A DNA stretch of 64,000 bases, taken from Phytoseiulus persimilis (taxonomy: Eukaryota; Arthropoda; Arachnida; Mesostigmata; Phytoseiidae). A program made the position numbers and the translations under genes. Under the pieces are notes generated by a model that ran no database searches, had not been told where the DNA came from, and worked only from the letters and a program-made list of their open reading frames with translations. This document shows, piece after piece, positions 46,921 through 61,855 of this stretch. Each line of letters opens with the position of its first letter. The first letter of the stretch is position 1. The DNA lies in the NCBI GenBank assembly GCA_037576195.1, contig CM075102.1, forward strand, positions 806,001 through 870,000, read 5' to 3'.

Positions 46921-48532
46921 TTGTGGCACAGACAGAAGGTTAGGAGCGCGCCGCAGAGCCGAGTGGTTCGAACCTTGCACCGATGGCACCCGACCAACGA
47001 TGTAGCCGACGTCAGTGACAGTTTCGGAGCTCTGATCCCTTCCGCGAGAACGTGTGGCTGCAAAGTGGCTGCCAGGCATAAGAACGAAAAGTTCATTCCC
47101 CTGCTGAAGAGGGTGAGTCGAGTCAGTTCGTCAGCTAGCCGCGGTTAACTGCTGCATTTTCCCCGGTATGAAAGAGGCGATGACGGTGCTCGCTCTTGAT
47201 TCACTTCCGGCGAGCCAGGCCATCTGATTCTCTATGGTGCTATACTAAATGGGCGAATCCTTCTTCCAAAGGTGGAGGATGTGCACAGCCCGACGCAGGA
47301 AGAACAGAATGAAGATGAAAGACTTGTCAACTCAGAGATCTTGCGTGAATTTCCTGTTCTCAACCATTTCATGCCGGTTTTGCTCTCCCTGCAATCGCTT
47401 GGGGTGGCACCCGGAGACGTTCACCTCTCCTCGAGAACGAAGACATCCATGCGGGTGTGGCGGATCGTTGTGTGGTTCGCTTTCCTGGCGTACGGAGTGA
47501 TTTTCATTTACAACCTGATCTCGGATCCCGTACGGTACGAGAACGATCCGGATGGAGTTGTCTTCCGTTTAGAGGTTGCCGATGTGACGATGGTGTTCGT
47601 GGCGGCTGTGACCGCGAACCTCTTGCACAACTCCCAGAGGGTGTCCTTTCTGAAAATCGTGCACACTTTGAACGAGATGGGAACCCAAAGCCAGATACGA
47701 CCACAGTCCGACCTTGAGGGCTCTCGATGCTTCTTGATGAGCCTGATGAATCTGCTCTGCCACATTGGTGGAGCTGCGATCTACCTCGTCTTCGGGGATC
47801 CTATGGACAGCCTATTGGAATGTACTGAATCGGTGATTCGGATCCTGCTGCTGAGCACGACATTGCTGCTACAGGTGATGAATACGCAGAGCACGGAATT
47901 ACTTCGATCGCTCGTTTTGAAGTCTACCTCATGACTGACTTTTCGACATCACTCCACAGGTGATCTCAGCCGGTGAGATCTGCTGGAGTTTTACTCACTA
48001 TGTGCAAGAGATCAACAGACTGCTGATGCGTCGAGCTAACGTGCGCATCCTCCTCGAAATGCGAGTTTGTTACACCAAAATGATCACAACAGTTCGCGAT
48101 ATCAACCGCATATACACCATGCCGATTGGAATCGCATTCATCCACGCGGCGGTCAGGGCGGTCAGTACGGTGAAGCTCTTCCTCAAAGATGAGATGAGCG
48201 CTCTCGTCATTACGAGGTCTATCTACGAATTCACGATCCTACTGTGTTTGGTCGTCATGTGCGAAGCCTCGAATTCTCTGCGAGTCGGCGGCACGACAAC
48301 TGCGTCGTTGGTCACCGAACGGATTTCGGAGTATCGCGAAGCGCCTCATCAGATGTCTCTCTTGGTGCAGTCTCTGAAGAGACAGAAGCTGCAACTGAAA
48401 CTCTTCGGATTCATCTCGATCTCGAGGCTCACTTGTACGGTATACTTCCTGGTACTTTTCATCAGCGTCGCGGCGATAGTCCTTCAAGACAAAGACATGC
48501 TCTCAGGAATAGCTAACTTCAGCACTGTTTGA
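46921..48532 (+). CDS. Gustatory-receptor-like seven-transmembrane protein
   Basis: The main exons are 47272-47874 and 47960-48532, joined in phase 0 at CTACAG / GTGATC with an 85-bp intron. The first exon appears to start at an acceptor (CCAAAG / GTGGAG), because no in-frame ATG lies between an upstream stop and this point. A preceding coding segment ending KFIPLLKR at a GTGAGT donor (about 47110) joins in phase. The product of the two main exons, about 390 residues, has several hydrophobic helices: WRIVVWFAFLAYGVIFIYNL, VADVTMVFVAAVTANLL, near LLCHIGGAAIYLVFG, SVIRILLLSTTLLLQ, ALVITRSIYEFTILLCLVVM and LTCTVYFLVLFISVAAIVL. Length, topology and the phase-0 intron before the C-terminal third fit arthropod gustatory receptors, ligand-gated cation channels of chemosensory cells. 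The canonical C-terminal TYhhhhhQF motif is not clear. The true start lies upstream and is unresolved. Confidence 0.65.
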
Positions 48533-48544
48533 AGTTGGGACTCG

Positions 48545-48550
48545 AATAAA
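48545..48550 (+). promoter_or_regulatory. Poly(A) signal of the receptor gene
   Basis: AATAAA 12 bases after the receptor stop codon on the same strand. Confidence 0.55.
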
Positions 48551-49121
48551 GCTCTGACGCGATATGTAGCCCCTCTACTCTGTCTTCTTGCATGGGGCTG
48601 ACTATCTCTCGCAGACCAGGGGACTTGCCCGAATGATGGTGCAAGGAGGACGAAACCGCCTCGACTCCGCATGATCTCACCGGTCTCAATCGAATCAGTC
48701 CGAGATGCGTATCGAGCTCGAATTGGCGTGGTAGGTACCACGTAGGAACGGAAACACGCTCTCATCTCCGGATTGAAAGATGGAGCTGCGGAGTTCCACC
48801 GCCACTCACAAGGGAACTATACGAAGCATAACACCCAGATTTGAATGAGAGGGTGCCCGTTCGGTAGTCTATGCTGGGCCATGTTCGGAGCCGTAGTTGA
48901 TCGTCTTGAATGGATCCGTGTTTTTTTTTCTCGGGGAGCCCGGAAATCGGAAAAAATACGTTTTCCGACCTTCCAGGGCCTATTGACTCCCCTATTCCTA
49001 GTTAGTGACTGGAGTTTTCGACTCTGAATCAGTGACTGGACTAGGTGGTACACAGAGAGATCGAGTGAATCTTGTTTCACCCAATTCAGAGCGGAAAGCA
49101 ATATCCTGGGTGACCTATGAG

Positions 49122-49775
49122 TAGAGACGCCATATGACCGGACATTTTTTCCATGAAAACCGGACATGGTTCGGACAGGACATCAGTTCCGAAACCGGAC
49201 ATCAAACCGGACAATTCCACACCCACCAATTTATATGACTGGAAGAGAAGTCAGAGTGAGCTTCACTCTCTCTTCGATAATATTCATCATCTGTTCCTCT
49301 GTGGACCTGTTTTTTTCATCGAGACCTCTCTGAGTTCGAGTATCTAGAGGGACTTCGCTCGGAGTATTTCCCGACATAATGTCATTCGAGCATGGCGAAG
49401 CGTATTTTTCAGTTTTTTTCTTCTGGAAAAATGTATTTATGTGGGAAACTTAAGCTTTGAGACCGTCACGGGGGGATCACCATATGTCCGCTAGCCGACG
49501 AAGCAGCGGTCTGTGAAGACGGCGTTCAATCCTCCGCGGGCGCTCTCTCACGCTAAATGCTCTCTAAAGCAGGACGTTTGCTCCCGGGAGGGCTTGGAAT
49601 CGAACTGGGTTGCCTTCGATCTCTTAACAATGGAGAATCATCTTCGTGGATCCCGAACTTCGGACCTTTTCCCCAAAATCCCAGAATACGGACATTCCCT
49701 CCTGGAATCCCGGAAACCAACTGTCCGTCCCTGTCCCGGACGGACAAGGACATGTCCGGTCATATGGCGTCTCTA
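49122..49775. mobile_element. hAT-like non-autonomous element (654 bp)
   Basis: The ends are TAGAGACGCCATATGACCGG and its exact reverse complement at the right end (about 24 bp inverted repeats). The flanks carry an imperfect 8-bp duplication, CCTATGAG (49114-49121) and CCTTTGAG (49776-49783). The subterminal regions are packed with the short word CCGGACAT or CGGACA in several copies on both sides, as in hAT elements where such words bind transposase. No transposase is encoded, so it would need an enzyme in trans. Confidence 0.75.
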
Positions 49776-49789
49776 CCTTTGAGGCATAG

Positions 49790-52700
49790 TCTTCAACAGG
49801 TGTTCAGCCCGTTTCATACCATGCCGCTCACATATGCGAAGTTTTTCTTGGTGTCATCAACAAAACTTGGAAGAGCAATGCCACAGAATATGTTTGCTTG
49901 TAATTGATTGTTTCTTTTTGCGTCGTTCCTCTTGATAGTAGTCGCTTCCGTCGTCCCCAGGACGTCGGAGCTAATCCACGATCATGACCGCAAGGAGGAG
50001 TCATATCGTGCTGCCGCTCGATCGCAGACGATCCAGGGGGAAGAAGTGAGTGCCTAGTCCGTCTCAATGCGTATTCCCGATATCAGTCACTAATTCAGGG
50101 TCAAGAACTCGAGTCATCAACCAAGAACAGGGCGCTGGAATCCGCGCTGGAAAGCAGGAAAACCTCTTTTTTTCGGAAAGCCTTCGAACCGAGAACTCCA
50201 AGGAGCCCGCCGTCAACGGTGCGAAGAGTCGTTCATGCGATGCGACGAACGCGCAGGCCATCTTCGTCAAATTTCTGCTCTGAATAGTGCTGCTGTGCCT
50301 CAATCTTGTTGAAGAACAGACGCCGCAAAGCATGCCACCGGGAAGATGGAGCGCTCTCAGCTCGTAGTCACGATGACCAGCTAGCTAACCACGAGAACAC
50401 ATCCTCGGAATGACGAGCACAACGATGATCCGCGGTTTGTGAGGAGAAGTCGACCGAGTTGACGGGACCAGCTTCAACAGCGAATCTAGATGCATTACGT
50501 AAGCCTGGAGTTGAATGACTCCGATCGATCGAGCGGGCGAACGAGCACTGACCTCTCACTGGGTCGACAGAGTTCCGGGATTTCGTGATTCATACGGTCC
50601 ATCCGAGTTGAACTCATTTTCTAACAGAAATACGATTGTGCTCCACCTCTGACGTAGTTCGAGACCGATCGTCGCATAATTGACTCGATTCTAAGGGAGC
50701 GCTCACCAACTGCCACGATGGTATCTACGCTCGAAATCCAACATTTCGATACTTGCATTCCTCATATAGTGTAGAGCGCTAAACCGCTTTTTTTTTGACG
50801 GCCTTATCCCGAATTCTACCCTGAAATTGGAAGGGTCTCGGGACTCTTGGCCTTCGATCAGGTATTCGGTTAATATCTGTTGGGTTGGGTTCCGCATCGG
50901 AGAAAAATACATCATGTCCAGTCGGCGGGCTCCAAGGCGCCTCAATTTTTTTCAATAGCATTGAACATCTTCTGGACCGTTGGGAACCGATGGAGGTGGG
51001 TTCTGGAAAGCTCGCTGATCCAGCTTTCTGATGCATCCGACTTTTTCAGGTTCTAAAATAGTATAACCTCGAGATACCATCGAGATCGCAGCTGTGCTTC
51101 ATAAATCGTCTTCTGAATGGCTTCGGTCGGGAAAATCACTTCTCATCATCTCTGCCTGATTCTCTCGACTACGACCGACCATGTCCATCGAACGAAAGAA
51201 GAAAAACTCGATGAATGAATGAATGAATGAATCCATGAAAATCAGCAGTCCCCCGGCTATCGACAGACTCTCAGTTTAAAACTACCGCCGTGGAGCACGA
51301 GAGGGTTCTATGTCTCCGCCGACGATGAACGAGCTTTTGGAGATAAGAACAAGATTACTCAGTATCACTCCCCGACAGGCATTCGCGCCACTGGACCTGA
51401 TTCCCCAGGTTCTCGTCCCGCCCGGCTCCGTATCTTCAGGACCGATCGGCGGGGAATCCCAGAATCCCCGAAAAAAATACAAAATAGGCATGTACTTCCT
51501 TCCTGCCAAAGAACGGCTCATTTTTCGTCGATAAAATATGCTGCTCCAATTCGACAGCCTCTGAACCGAGTGTGTGGAGAGATATAAGCAGAAGTTGCGG
51601 CACACTTGGAGTTCTCCTCCCCCGGGGGAAGATACAATGAGCCTGTATCGGAATTGCCCATGAATGGAAAGAAGTTTGTGTCGGTTGTTCCTTGAATGAT
51701 GAATATGAGCTCTATTGCTCCATCAGGAGTCTCTCATGCGCAGCAATCACATTCAGATGCAGCCTCCTCAAGTTGCGCGAAACGAACATTTTCGACTGCT
51801 ATCGCGCATCAATTCTCCTGGTTAAATTCCGTTCAGAATTGATGTGTGGATCGGCGTGTAGCTCCACGGAGTCCTCAAACCGTGTGAGCATTCCTGGGAG
51901 ACACTTCCGGATCCCATGAAGCATGGTTCGCCTCGCGTTGGTAACTTTCCATGGTTGAACATTTTCGATACGCGCTGCCATGGTCGACATTCTCAGAGTT
52001 GCGGTTCGAGGTTCCCTCGTCTGGCTCATGCAACAAAACTCTGCGATACGTTTCGTCGTCGGGTATTCCATCGTCAAGCAGGTGCACCGCTTTGGCTCGA
52101 ATCATGAAGGGAGCTCTGCATGAACTCGCTTGTCCAGGGGAGCTTCCGAGGCTTCGAGACCTTTGCTCCACGGACATGGATTTCAGAGATGTTGAACCTC
52201 CAACGAAAGGCTGAGATCCGGCGCTTCGCAAGCCTGTGTCCGAGGACCAGCGTGGCCCGCTCGTCACCGCGAGTCGAAGCGAGCCGACAGAAGAAGCCGG
52301 TCTCAATCATCACATTTCACGCGGTTCCCGACTCTCCTGACGATTCGAGGAGAGATCTCGTCACTGGATCTCACTGAAACGGTCGGCGTAGACGTCATTG
52401 TCGATCAACCTCAGGTTTCTAGAGGACGTGATAGATACGTATCCTCGAGGAGAGGTGTCCAGTCTCGCCGTCGGTGGCGAAAGTCAAACCGTATTCCCGC
52501 GACTGTAGAAACGGCTTCGAAGAGTCCTACCTAGGGTAACGCGCCCAAGAGTGGGATCACTTGAGCAAAGTTGCCTCGGAATGAGATCACGAGCGATGAG
52601 CAAGAATCTCTCTTACGAGCCCAAATCTCGAGTTGGCGGCAGCTCGGATGGGGATGCGCGGATCCGGAAATATCGCGCTGATAACCCGATCCTATCGGCG

Positions 52701-53190
52701 GGGATCCAATGGACTGGAGCTAGTCGACGCTAGAATGGTTCCCGCGGTTCATTTCTTGATGGACCGAACTTCAGAACCCCCCCCCCCCCCCTCGCTGCTG
52801 AGAGGGGCTGAAGTAAAAGATGAGCGATGATGATACAAAAGTGCCCAAGAGACGCGCTGCGGTCTTCAAATTTATTTCAATCCACTAAAACAATCAATGA
52901 ATATTCACAAACTATCCCACCTCGGAATCGGCTCGCGAAATCGTCCCAGCGAGCGCACCTCCTGCCGCAAACCCATGAAAGACATCCAGTTGGCTCACAA
53001 TCCGTTGGATCAAAGGAACACATCGAAAAATAGCCGAGACTACGGATAATCATTTTCAACCACATCGCAGTACTGGATGGTCTAAGCCTGACATCCCGCC
53101 CTCCAATCGCAGTAGGTATTCCTTGCCCTTCGACTGGGTACGCATGTACTCAGTCGTATCACTATGTTTCCTGCGAAATCCGCAAGCTCA
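49790..53190. other. Intergenic stretch with simple repeats
   Basis: No supported gene. It contains a short GAAT-type microsatellite at about 51212-51233 and a run of about 15 C at 52777-52791. The frame at 51310-51534 (+) is short, isolated and without a domain. Confidence 0.4.
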
Positions 53191-53192
53191 GC

Positions 53193-55905
<2,713 letters not shown>

Positions 55906-55989
55906 TGCTCTCGCGGGGAAACGTGAATACCGGGGACACCTCAGAAGGTCAATACCATCACTGGAGCCAAAGGCGTTCGAAATAGAATG

Positions 55990-57500
55990 CACGAGACAGC
56001 GACCGTCAGACCACTGTTCTACATGAGCAGCGCCGTCCGACTCTTAACGTTAATCGTCAGAACAACACCAGTCTTTCAAACGCTTGGCGCAACGATAGAG
56101 GATAGAGGATCTCTGTGCGTCTTGTCTCTGATCCGAAGTGAAAGCCATGGGAGCCTACACAGTTTATCGCAAATCTTGGAATAGGAACCCGACCTTCTTT
56201 TTTCGCGAGAGTCGCGGTGGGGGAGGGGCTTGTGTATGAGAGTGGCCCTCACTCCCAAGGGGTTGCCAATAATTCAGGCTGGCCGAACTCGGCCTAATAA
56301 GCATAAGAGGCATAAGAGGGCTCGTTACCGTCAGTGAAAAGACTTGCATGGATGACGGTGGTAGTCACAATAGCTTCTATCTCAGAGAAGCTTCTAGTCC
56401 AGAGGGGCTTCTATCCAAAGATTAACGGTATACAGGTTTGTCGCGAGTGTCCGTCTCCCAGTCACTGAACCAATCAGGACGGAACCGACGGAGCGCTCGT
56501 TGTTCCTCAGGACTCTCCCGTCGACATCGAGACGGACCAGTGAGGAGTGACTCCCCGGACTTCTGAGCTTCCCCGCGGTTCGGTGCGCTTCTTTTTCCGT
56601 GGAGGAGAATGCTTTGCGGTGGGTGGGATGAGCATCTGTACATCATCAGCAACCTCCGTTCCAGCATGAACTTTTGAGACTATATCAGAGGCCACCGAAA
56701 GTGGAGATGCGCCACGAGCAAGATATTCACGGATCCATTGATAGTACAAAACAGACGTGGACTCTCAGCCTGGACTAGGACATCAGAGCTCTCCTCAGGG
56801 CAGGAGTTCGTGAGGGACTCCTGTTGCAGGTGTTCATGATCATGCCTCCTTGAGCGAATCGATTCGGCAACTTTTCTCTTTGAACACGATCAATGATCAT
56901 ATCTGAACAAATGAGGAATTTCTAAACTCAATCTGACTCGGCTCTGCTTGACACCATTCTCCGGGGTCCGGGATCCAAGAGTTTTCGTGCCGCTTTTTGG
57001 ATTTTCTGGCGGCAGCGGCCTTTCATCGCGCGGAGCCTCTCCAGAGCGCTTAGCGCTTGACGCTAAAAGCGCAGGCGCCGTCGTGTCGCGTTGAACTCGG
57101 AGGCACCATCGTTCTGAGATCGTACTATCGTAGTCAATCCGCAGTTCGAAGTCGGACTCGACGAACCGGGAACGGCGGTCGGATTCTCCACCCAACCCCT
57201 CCCTTCCTACGGTGTCGGATCGACTGCCAAAGTCGATCTGCGGAGCTTCGTATATTTCCCAAGGTGTCATGCGGCCTGCTCGTCAATGTTTGGAGAGTCA
57301 CACTCTGATAGTCAGAGTTGAGTGTATGGGTACAGGAAACGGAGCATTCGCATGTTGGATTTCTCGACATTCCTGGGAACTCCCGGTCTCCGGCGTGGAT
57401 CCCGTACTGTATGACTCGCCATCGTCCGGGTTTAGTCCGAGTTCTCCGACAAAATGCCATGAATTACTGGAACACTGACGGAACGAATACCCAGCCATGA
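55990..57500 (-). CDS. Hypothetical minus-strand exons
   Basis: Two open segments may be exons. One is 57270-56890, starting at an ATG ([15 protein letters not shown]). The other is about 56760-56507, encoding [20 protein letters not shown] followed by a basic PPRKKKR stretch that could be a nuclear signal. I found no domain and could not place their junctions with confidence. They may belong to one gene, to two, or to none. Confidence 0.25.
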
Positions 57501-57748
57501 CGATGATTTATTTGAATACCTTATACCTTAAAACAGGGAACGTTCAACGTGCGCGCTTCTTTGTCCGGGGGTGTCGACGACCGTTGCCATCTCATCTTGC
57601 CTGGTGTTCGATACCCTACATTCAACAGCTCACAATTCATTGCCTCCGATCGGGAAAATCGCGCTCACGTCTGGAGATTCCACAGTCATCGACTCCATCT
57701 GACTGACGTTGGTATCAGGGAGGAAATTGGAGACCATCTCACGCACGG

Positions 57749-59616
57749 TCATGTTCGAAATTCCAGAAAGTTTCTCTGGAGTTTCCAGTCGGTCGCAACT
57801 TTCGCGCTTCGGAGAAGATGTCGCCCTCTGAGATGATCTTCTCGCCTTCTGCCAAATCTGGAAACAAAGAAAATTGTCTCTTGCATTTCTGGCAGGTGAG
57901 AATTTCCAAAGATGATCAGATAGACGGCAAAATATGTTTCGAGCAGAGTCTCCGACCAGGAAGCCGGCTCTGCGAGCAATCCGGGCGAACGTTCCCGTGC
58001 TTGCTCAACGGGTTTCGATGGAGCCGAAGCCGGAACAAACCTGTTTCCGGGTGTTTTCCAAGGCCTTGCTCGTGATCATTTTCACCGGAGGTGGCTCCTC
58101 GGGCACGGCTTCACTCTCAGGAGGTGGCAGAGTCGGAATCCGGGACAACTGTTCTACAACCGCGGAAATGCTTCCTGACTGGACTGCAGCTTGCGTTTCT
58201 ATCAGAATGTTATTCATAGCTGGAACGGAAGAGCATGGCCTCAAATTGTCTGCCCGTCGTAATCTTTCATCTCCTCTCAATGAACCATGGAATCCCCGAG
58301 AAGTTTCCTTGATCGCAAATCGGGCGTTCGGAGTCCGTTTGTCGGCCTACCTCGCCTCTGGTATTCAGGAACATTCTCGAGTAGAATCCCGTTACTCTTG
58401 GCGAAGTCCAGATACTTGAAAATGGCGCAGGTTATGTCTTGTCGGTCCTGCTCCATGACGCGCTTCACGAAAGCAATGGGGTCTTTTGAGTTCGAATCGG
58501 GTTTGCTCGGCGCCACGAGATAAGTCTGATTGATATCTATCGCTCTCTTGATCAGATGCGTTTGCCTGTGGAAAAACCGCGGTTATGCCGAGCTACGTCG
58601 ATCGGGACAGAACGAAGTTAATAGGTTCATCTTGATCGAGAAGGGGGGGGGGAGAGATCGAACGTCAGAGCCCTGTGCTGTGAAGGATGTGCAAACAGCT
58701 GACAGACCTCCTGATATCTTCCAAGTTGAAGGTCTGATTGATTGGAGCCAAAACTGTCGGTGCTTTAAAAACTTCTTCGGTTTTGAGGTCCGACGTCGGA
58801 GGTCCATTTTTACGCTGCTCCCGACTTGGTTGGAACTTGAACTCCTGGTTCAAAATAGAGCTGTTAAGAATACGGCTCGCACCGAATACCTGAGGTCATA
58901 TCCATACGATATCTTTCGAGAGTATGAGCAAGTATGATCCATGAACGAAGCAGGACGCAAACCTTTGGAACTGTGACCGCTTTCGCTTTGACGCTCGCAG
59001 GTACCGCTTTGGGCCTCTTTTTCTTTTCGGGTTTGGCAAGCTGCTTCACAGTGACCGTAACGCTCACCTGCGGCAATATTACAAACGAGTTGAGACGCTG
59101 CAGTCTCCTAGGACTACCGTATACTCGGGGGAATGATACTCAACGTAAATCAGATAACTTGCCTGGCCTCCACGATAGAACTTGATATCTGGCGCGAATA
59201 TTTTTATGGTTGCCCTGAACGATTCCTTCGGTTCGAGCGCGACAATTTCGAACAGCTGTGAGGAAACCGAATCTCAATACTTATCATCTAACAACTGAAC
59301 ACCTGATTGCTTCTCTATGAACGTCGGAGGGATGGAATTGAGGCCTTGGAGCATACCTCAACGCTTTGCGGCTGAATCATGATGGTTTCAGGTTTGACCT
59401 GGAGTGGTTTCCCAGCGGGTATTTCGAAGTACAATCGTGACGGAGTGTCGTCGATGTTCTGCACCGACAGGAGGGTGGCTTTGGACAGCCCTGGAAGTTT
59501 CCGCGAATCAGAGCTGCATTGACCTCCGGAATACCCCACAAGTCGAAGCTCGACACAAGGCTGATTTAGCAGTATGGTCAAGAGGAAACTTTCAGCCGCA
59601 GTTTGTTATCAAGCAG
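57749..59616 (-). CDS. Unidentified multi-exon protein with beta-sandwich-like repeats
   Basis: The best-supported exons are 59616-59357 and one from 59255 to about 58963, joined in phase 0. They encode beta-rich segments: VELRLVGYSGG, LLSVQNIDDTPSRLYFEIPA with KPETIMIQPQSVE, then LFEIVALEPKESFRATIKIF and YLIYVEYHSPEYTVVLG. These resemble the MSP/ASH-type immunoglobulin-like folds of cilia-associated proteins, a weak pattern-level judgement. A lysine-rich segment (KPEKKKRPKAVP) follows. Further downstream (about 58520-58005) come IAFVKRVMEQDRQDITCAIF and a proline-rich end. Two one-base frameshifts (near 59585 and 59110) interrupt the frame, the first at a short C run. I do not name the gene. 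Confidence 0.4.
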
Positions 59617-59929
59617 CTGTGATGAATTTCACGCACCTGGTTCTGGAAGCTCGATCTGAAGTGTCGGGGCTTTCGAGAACGGCTTCAGCAGAAGATACTC
59701 TGAAGGAGAGCATCTGACTTCTCTCTTGTGAGGAGGCGAAAAGACGAGCACGTCTCCCGACTTCGGCATATTCTTCCTGATTTCACAACGCCCGGGAAGA
59801 AACTGGAGAGTCGGAGAGTACCCGGTAGAGGGTTTTCACAAACACTGCGCAGAAGTCACCCCAAAAAGTCAGAAAAACTGGTGACAATTCTGAAGAGCAT
59901 AACAGGCTGACTTACGGTTCGCTCAAAAT

Positions 59930-61200
59930 TCAAATCTGGAGAATGGTCGTCTGCTTGGCGGGATCTTTGAAAGAGAGGCCGGCGCGTGATCGGAACTTCT
60001 GAGTGCCGATCGTATTCCGAATTTCAGGGGCTAGAAAGACTGAGGAAGATGATTAGAGGGATGACCAGAAGAACACCTCACCGTCAGAGGGGTTCACGAG
60101 AGGTCAGATGATTGAGCGCGATACAAGTGCTGATGCTCTTGCTCGTAAGTAGCCTCTCCGCGCGGCTGTAACGAGGCACTAGCTCGAGAAGGACCTTACC
60201 GCTCGATTCGAAGGACGAAACCAATTCCTGAGGTAAGCCGATTGTTTCCGACTATGCGCAATCAGAGCTGACTGAGGTGGGGGAGCGAGGAACTTCCCTG
60301 CAGCAAGATGTTTCATGCGAACCCCGCCCGACCCACCTTCTCACAAACGTGGAGTTCACGTTCTAGGAACCTCAGGAGAGGCCGCCTCTGAGGGTTGAAC
60401 TGAGTCCCACGGGTCGCTCCTTTCACTGTCGATTCACCTCTTTGCAACCGGTGGTCGGGAAAAAGAATTCAGTCTCCCGCCCGGCAGCACAGCTCTTTCG
60501 TAGCCAAAGATCGAGTACAACCGACATTCACGTTTCGAACCGGCGCATCTCATACAGGACGGTTTTGCTCTCGTTCAGGATGATACGAGCGAGTCCGCAT
60601 CTGAAAAAACCCCCGAGAAACGAAAACATGTCCCTCGAACGAAAGCTTCCCCTAAGTGGGGACGAGGTTATTCCATGGTCTGTGGAGCTTTTCCAGCTAC
60701 ATCCTCCTCTGTTCATTGAATCTGAATCAACACGCAGTCGGGCGAGAGATTGCGTTTCTATGTCGGCCACGTTCCAACAAACGACCCCACAGTCAGACCA
60801 CTATACCCCACCACAATTTCCAACGGAACCATCGTCTGATCTCAACCCCCGCTGTTTCTGAAAATTGGGCTATTCAAACATCCCTTAGTTGTAGGATATG
60901 ATTGTTTGGTTTGCGAAACGAATTTTCCGAAGAGAGGTCCCTCTGATCAAGCTAGCCAACTTTCATCTCGCAGGCAACTAGCGATACTATAATGCTTCCG
61001 AGTTGCTCGCGGGGGACGTTTTTCACTTCCTCGAAGATGAGATTGGGTCTCTCGTACATGAATGAGTTTATCATGCATTCGAGTCTCTTGCATACGGACT
61101 GGACTGTATAAAGGATATGGTGACATCAACGGGATCGGAGAATGGAAGATCAGCGTTGGGTGGGCGTTCGTGATGGAGAGGCTCCTCGAAGTCTCTCGAC
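59930..61200. other. Intergenic stretch, no supported gene
   Basis: Overlapping frames of 80-140 codons at 60442-60861 (+) and 60770-60528 (-) cover each other and neither shows a domain. The right edge should contain the promoter and 5' untranslated exon of the DAPIT gene. Confidence 0.35.
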
Positions 61201-61272
61201 TTGATCGGCTCCGCAAATCGTGACTCCTCTCTACATGTCCACTGGTCTAATCGAAGACAAACTCTTTTCAGA

Positions 61273-61449
61273 ATGGCTGGCCACGGCAACGAACCTGAGC
61301 TCAAGGGCTTATTGAAGTATTTCAATTCGACGACTGACCTCGGCCGCAGGAATTTCGCCATGCTCACATACGGTTGTGTGGCGGCACTCAGTCTCTACTT
61401 ATACCTGAAGCCTAGCAAAAAAATTGCAGAAGCTCCAAAGCCGAAGTAG
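61273..61449 (+). CDS. ATP5MK: ATP synthase membrane subunit DAPIT (USMG5)
   Basis: A 58-residue protein from the ATG at 61273. A splice acceptor (CTTTTCAG) sits one base before the ATG, so the upstream open frame is intron or untranslated sequence. The sequence contains KGLLKYFNSTTDLGRRNFAM, matching the KYFN..T..GR.N signature of DAPIT, then one transmembrane helix (LTYGCVAALSLYLYLKPSKK) and a short basic, proline-containing tail. Family members are 55-60 residues long. DAPIT sits in the membrane sector of mitochondrial F1Fo ATP synthase and supports its dimerisation and stability. AATAAA near 61553 is a plausible poly(A) signal. Confidence 0.93.
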   Translation: MAGHGNEPELKGLLKYFNSTTDLGRRNFAMLTYGCVAALSLYLYLKPSKKIAEAPKPK

Positions 61450-61855
61450 GTGCGTCGGATGGGCTCCGAATACACCTGTCCTTCTTAGTACATAAAACGC
61501 CGAGAAATGGCCATTATTTCATGTGATCGAGCGAATTAAAACTGGAAGAAAGGAATAAAGAAGCAAAAAAACACTTGGAAGAGACGCAATCATGCTCAAG
61601 AAGATACACCTGCCAATTATGGGGGAAACAACTTCATTGCATGAATCTCATAATGAATTTATTCATAAATTTCAATCGAGCCCGCATATCGATGGACAGC
61701 ATAAAGAAGTCCCCAGTGGTCTGTGTTTCCGAACACTTTGCGCATCAAAGATATGCGGTTCTGATATCCCTCAGTACGGCTATTGAATGCACATACCAAG
61801 ATCCTTGAGGCCTGGCTGGAACGAGTTACTAGTTCGTCATCTTGCTCATGGATCC

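Noticed and set aside
46951..46990. GGTTCGAACC B-box core
   Set aside because: It lies in the probable N-terminal coding exon of the receptor gene, and no cloverleaf forms around it.
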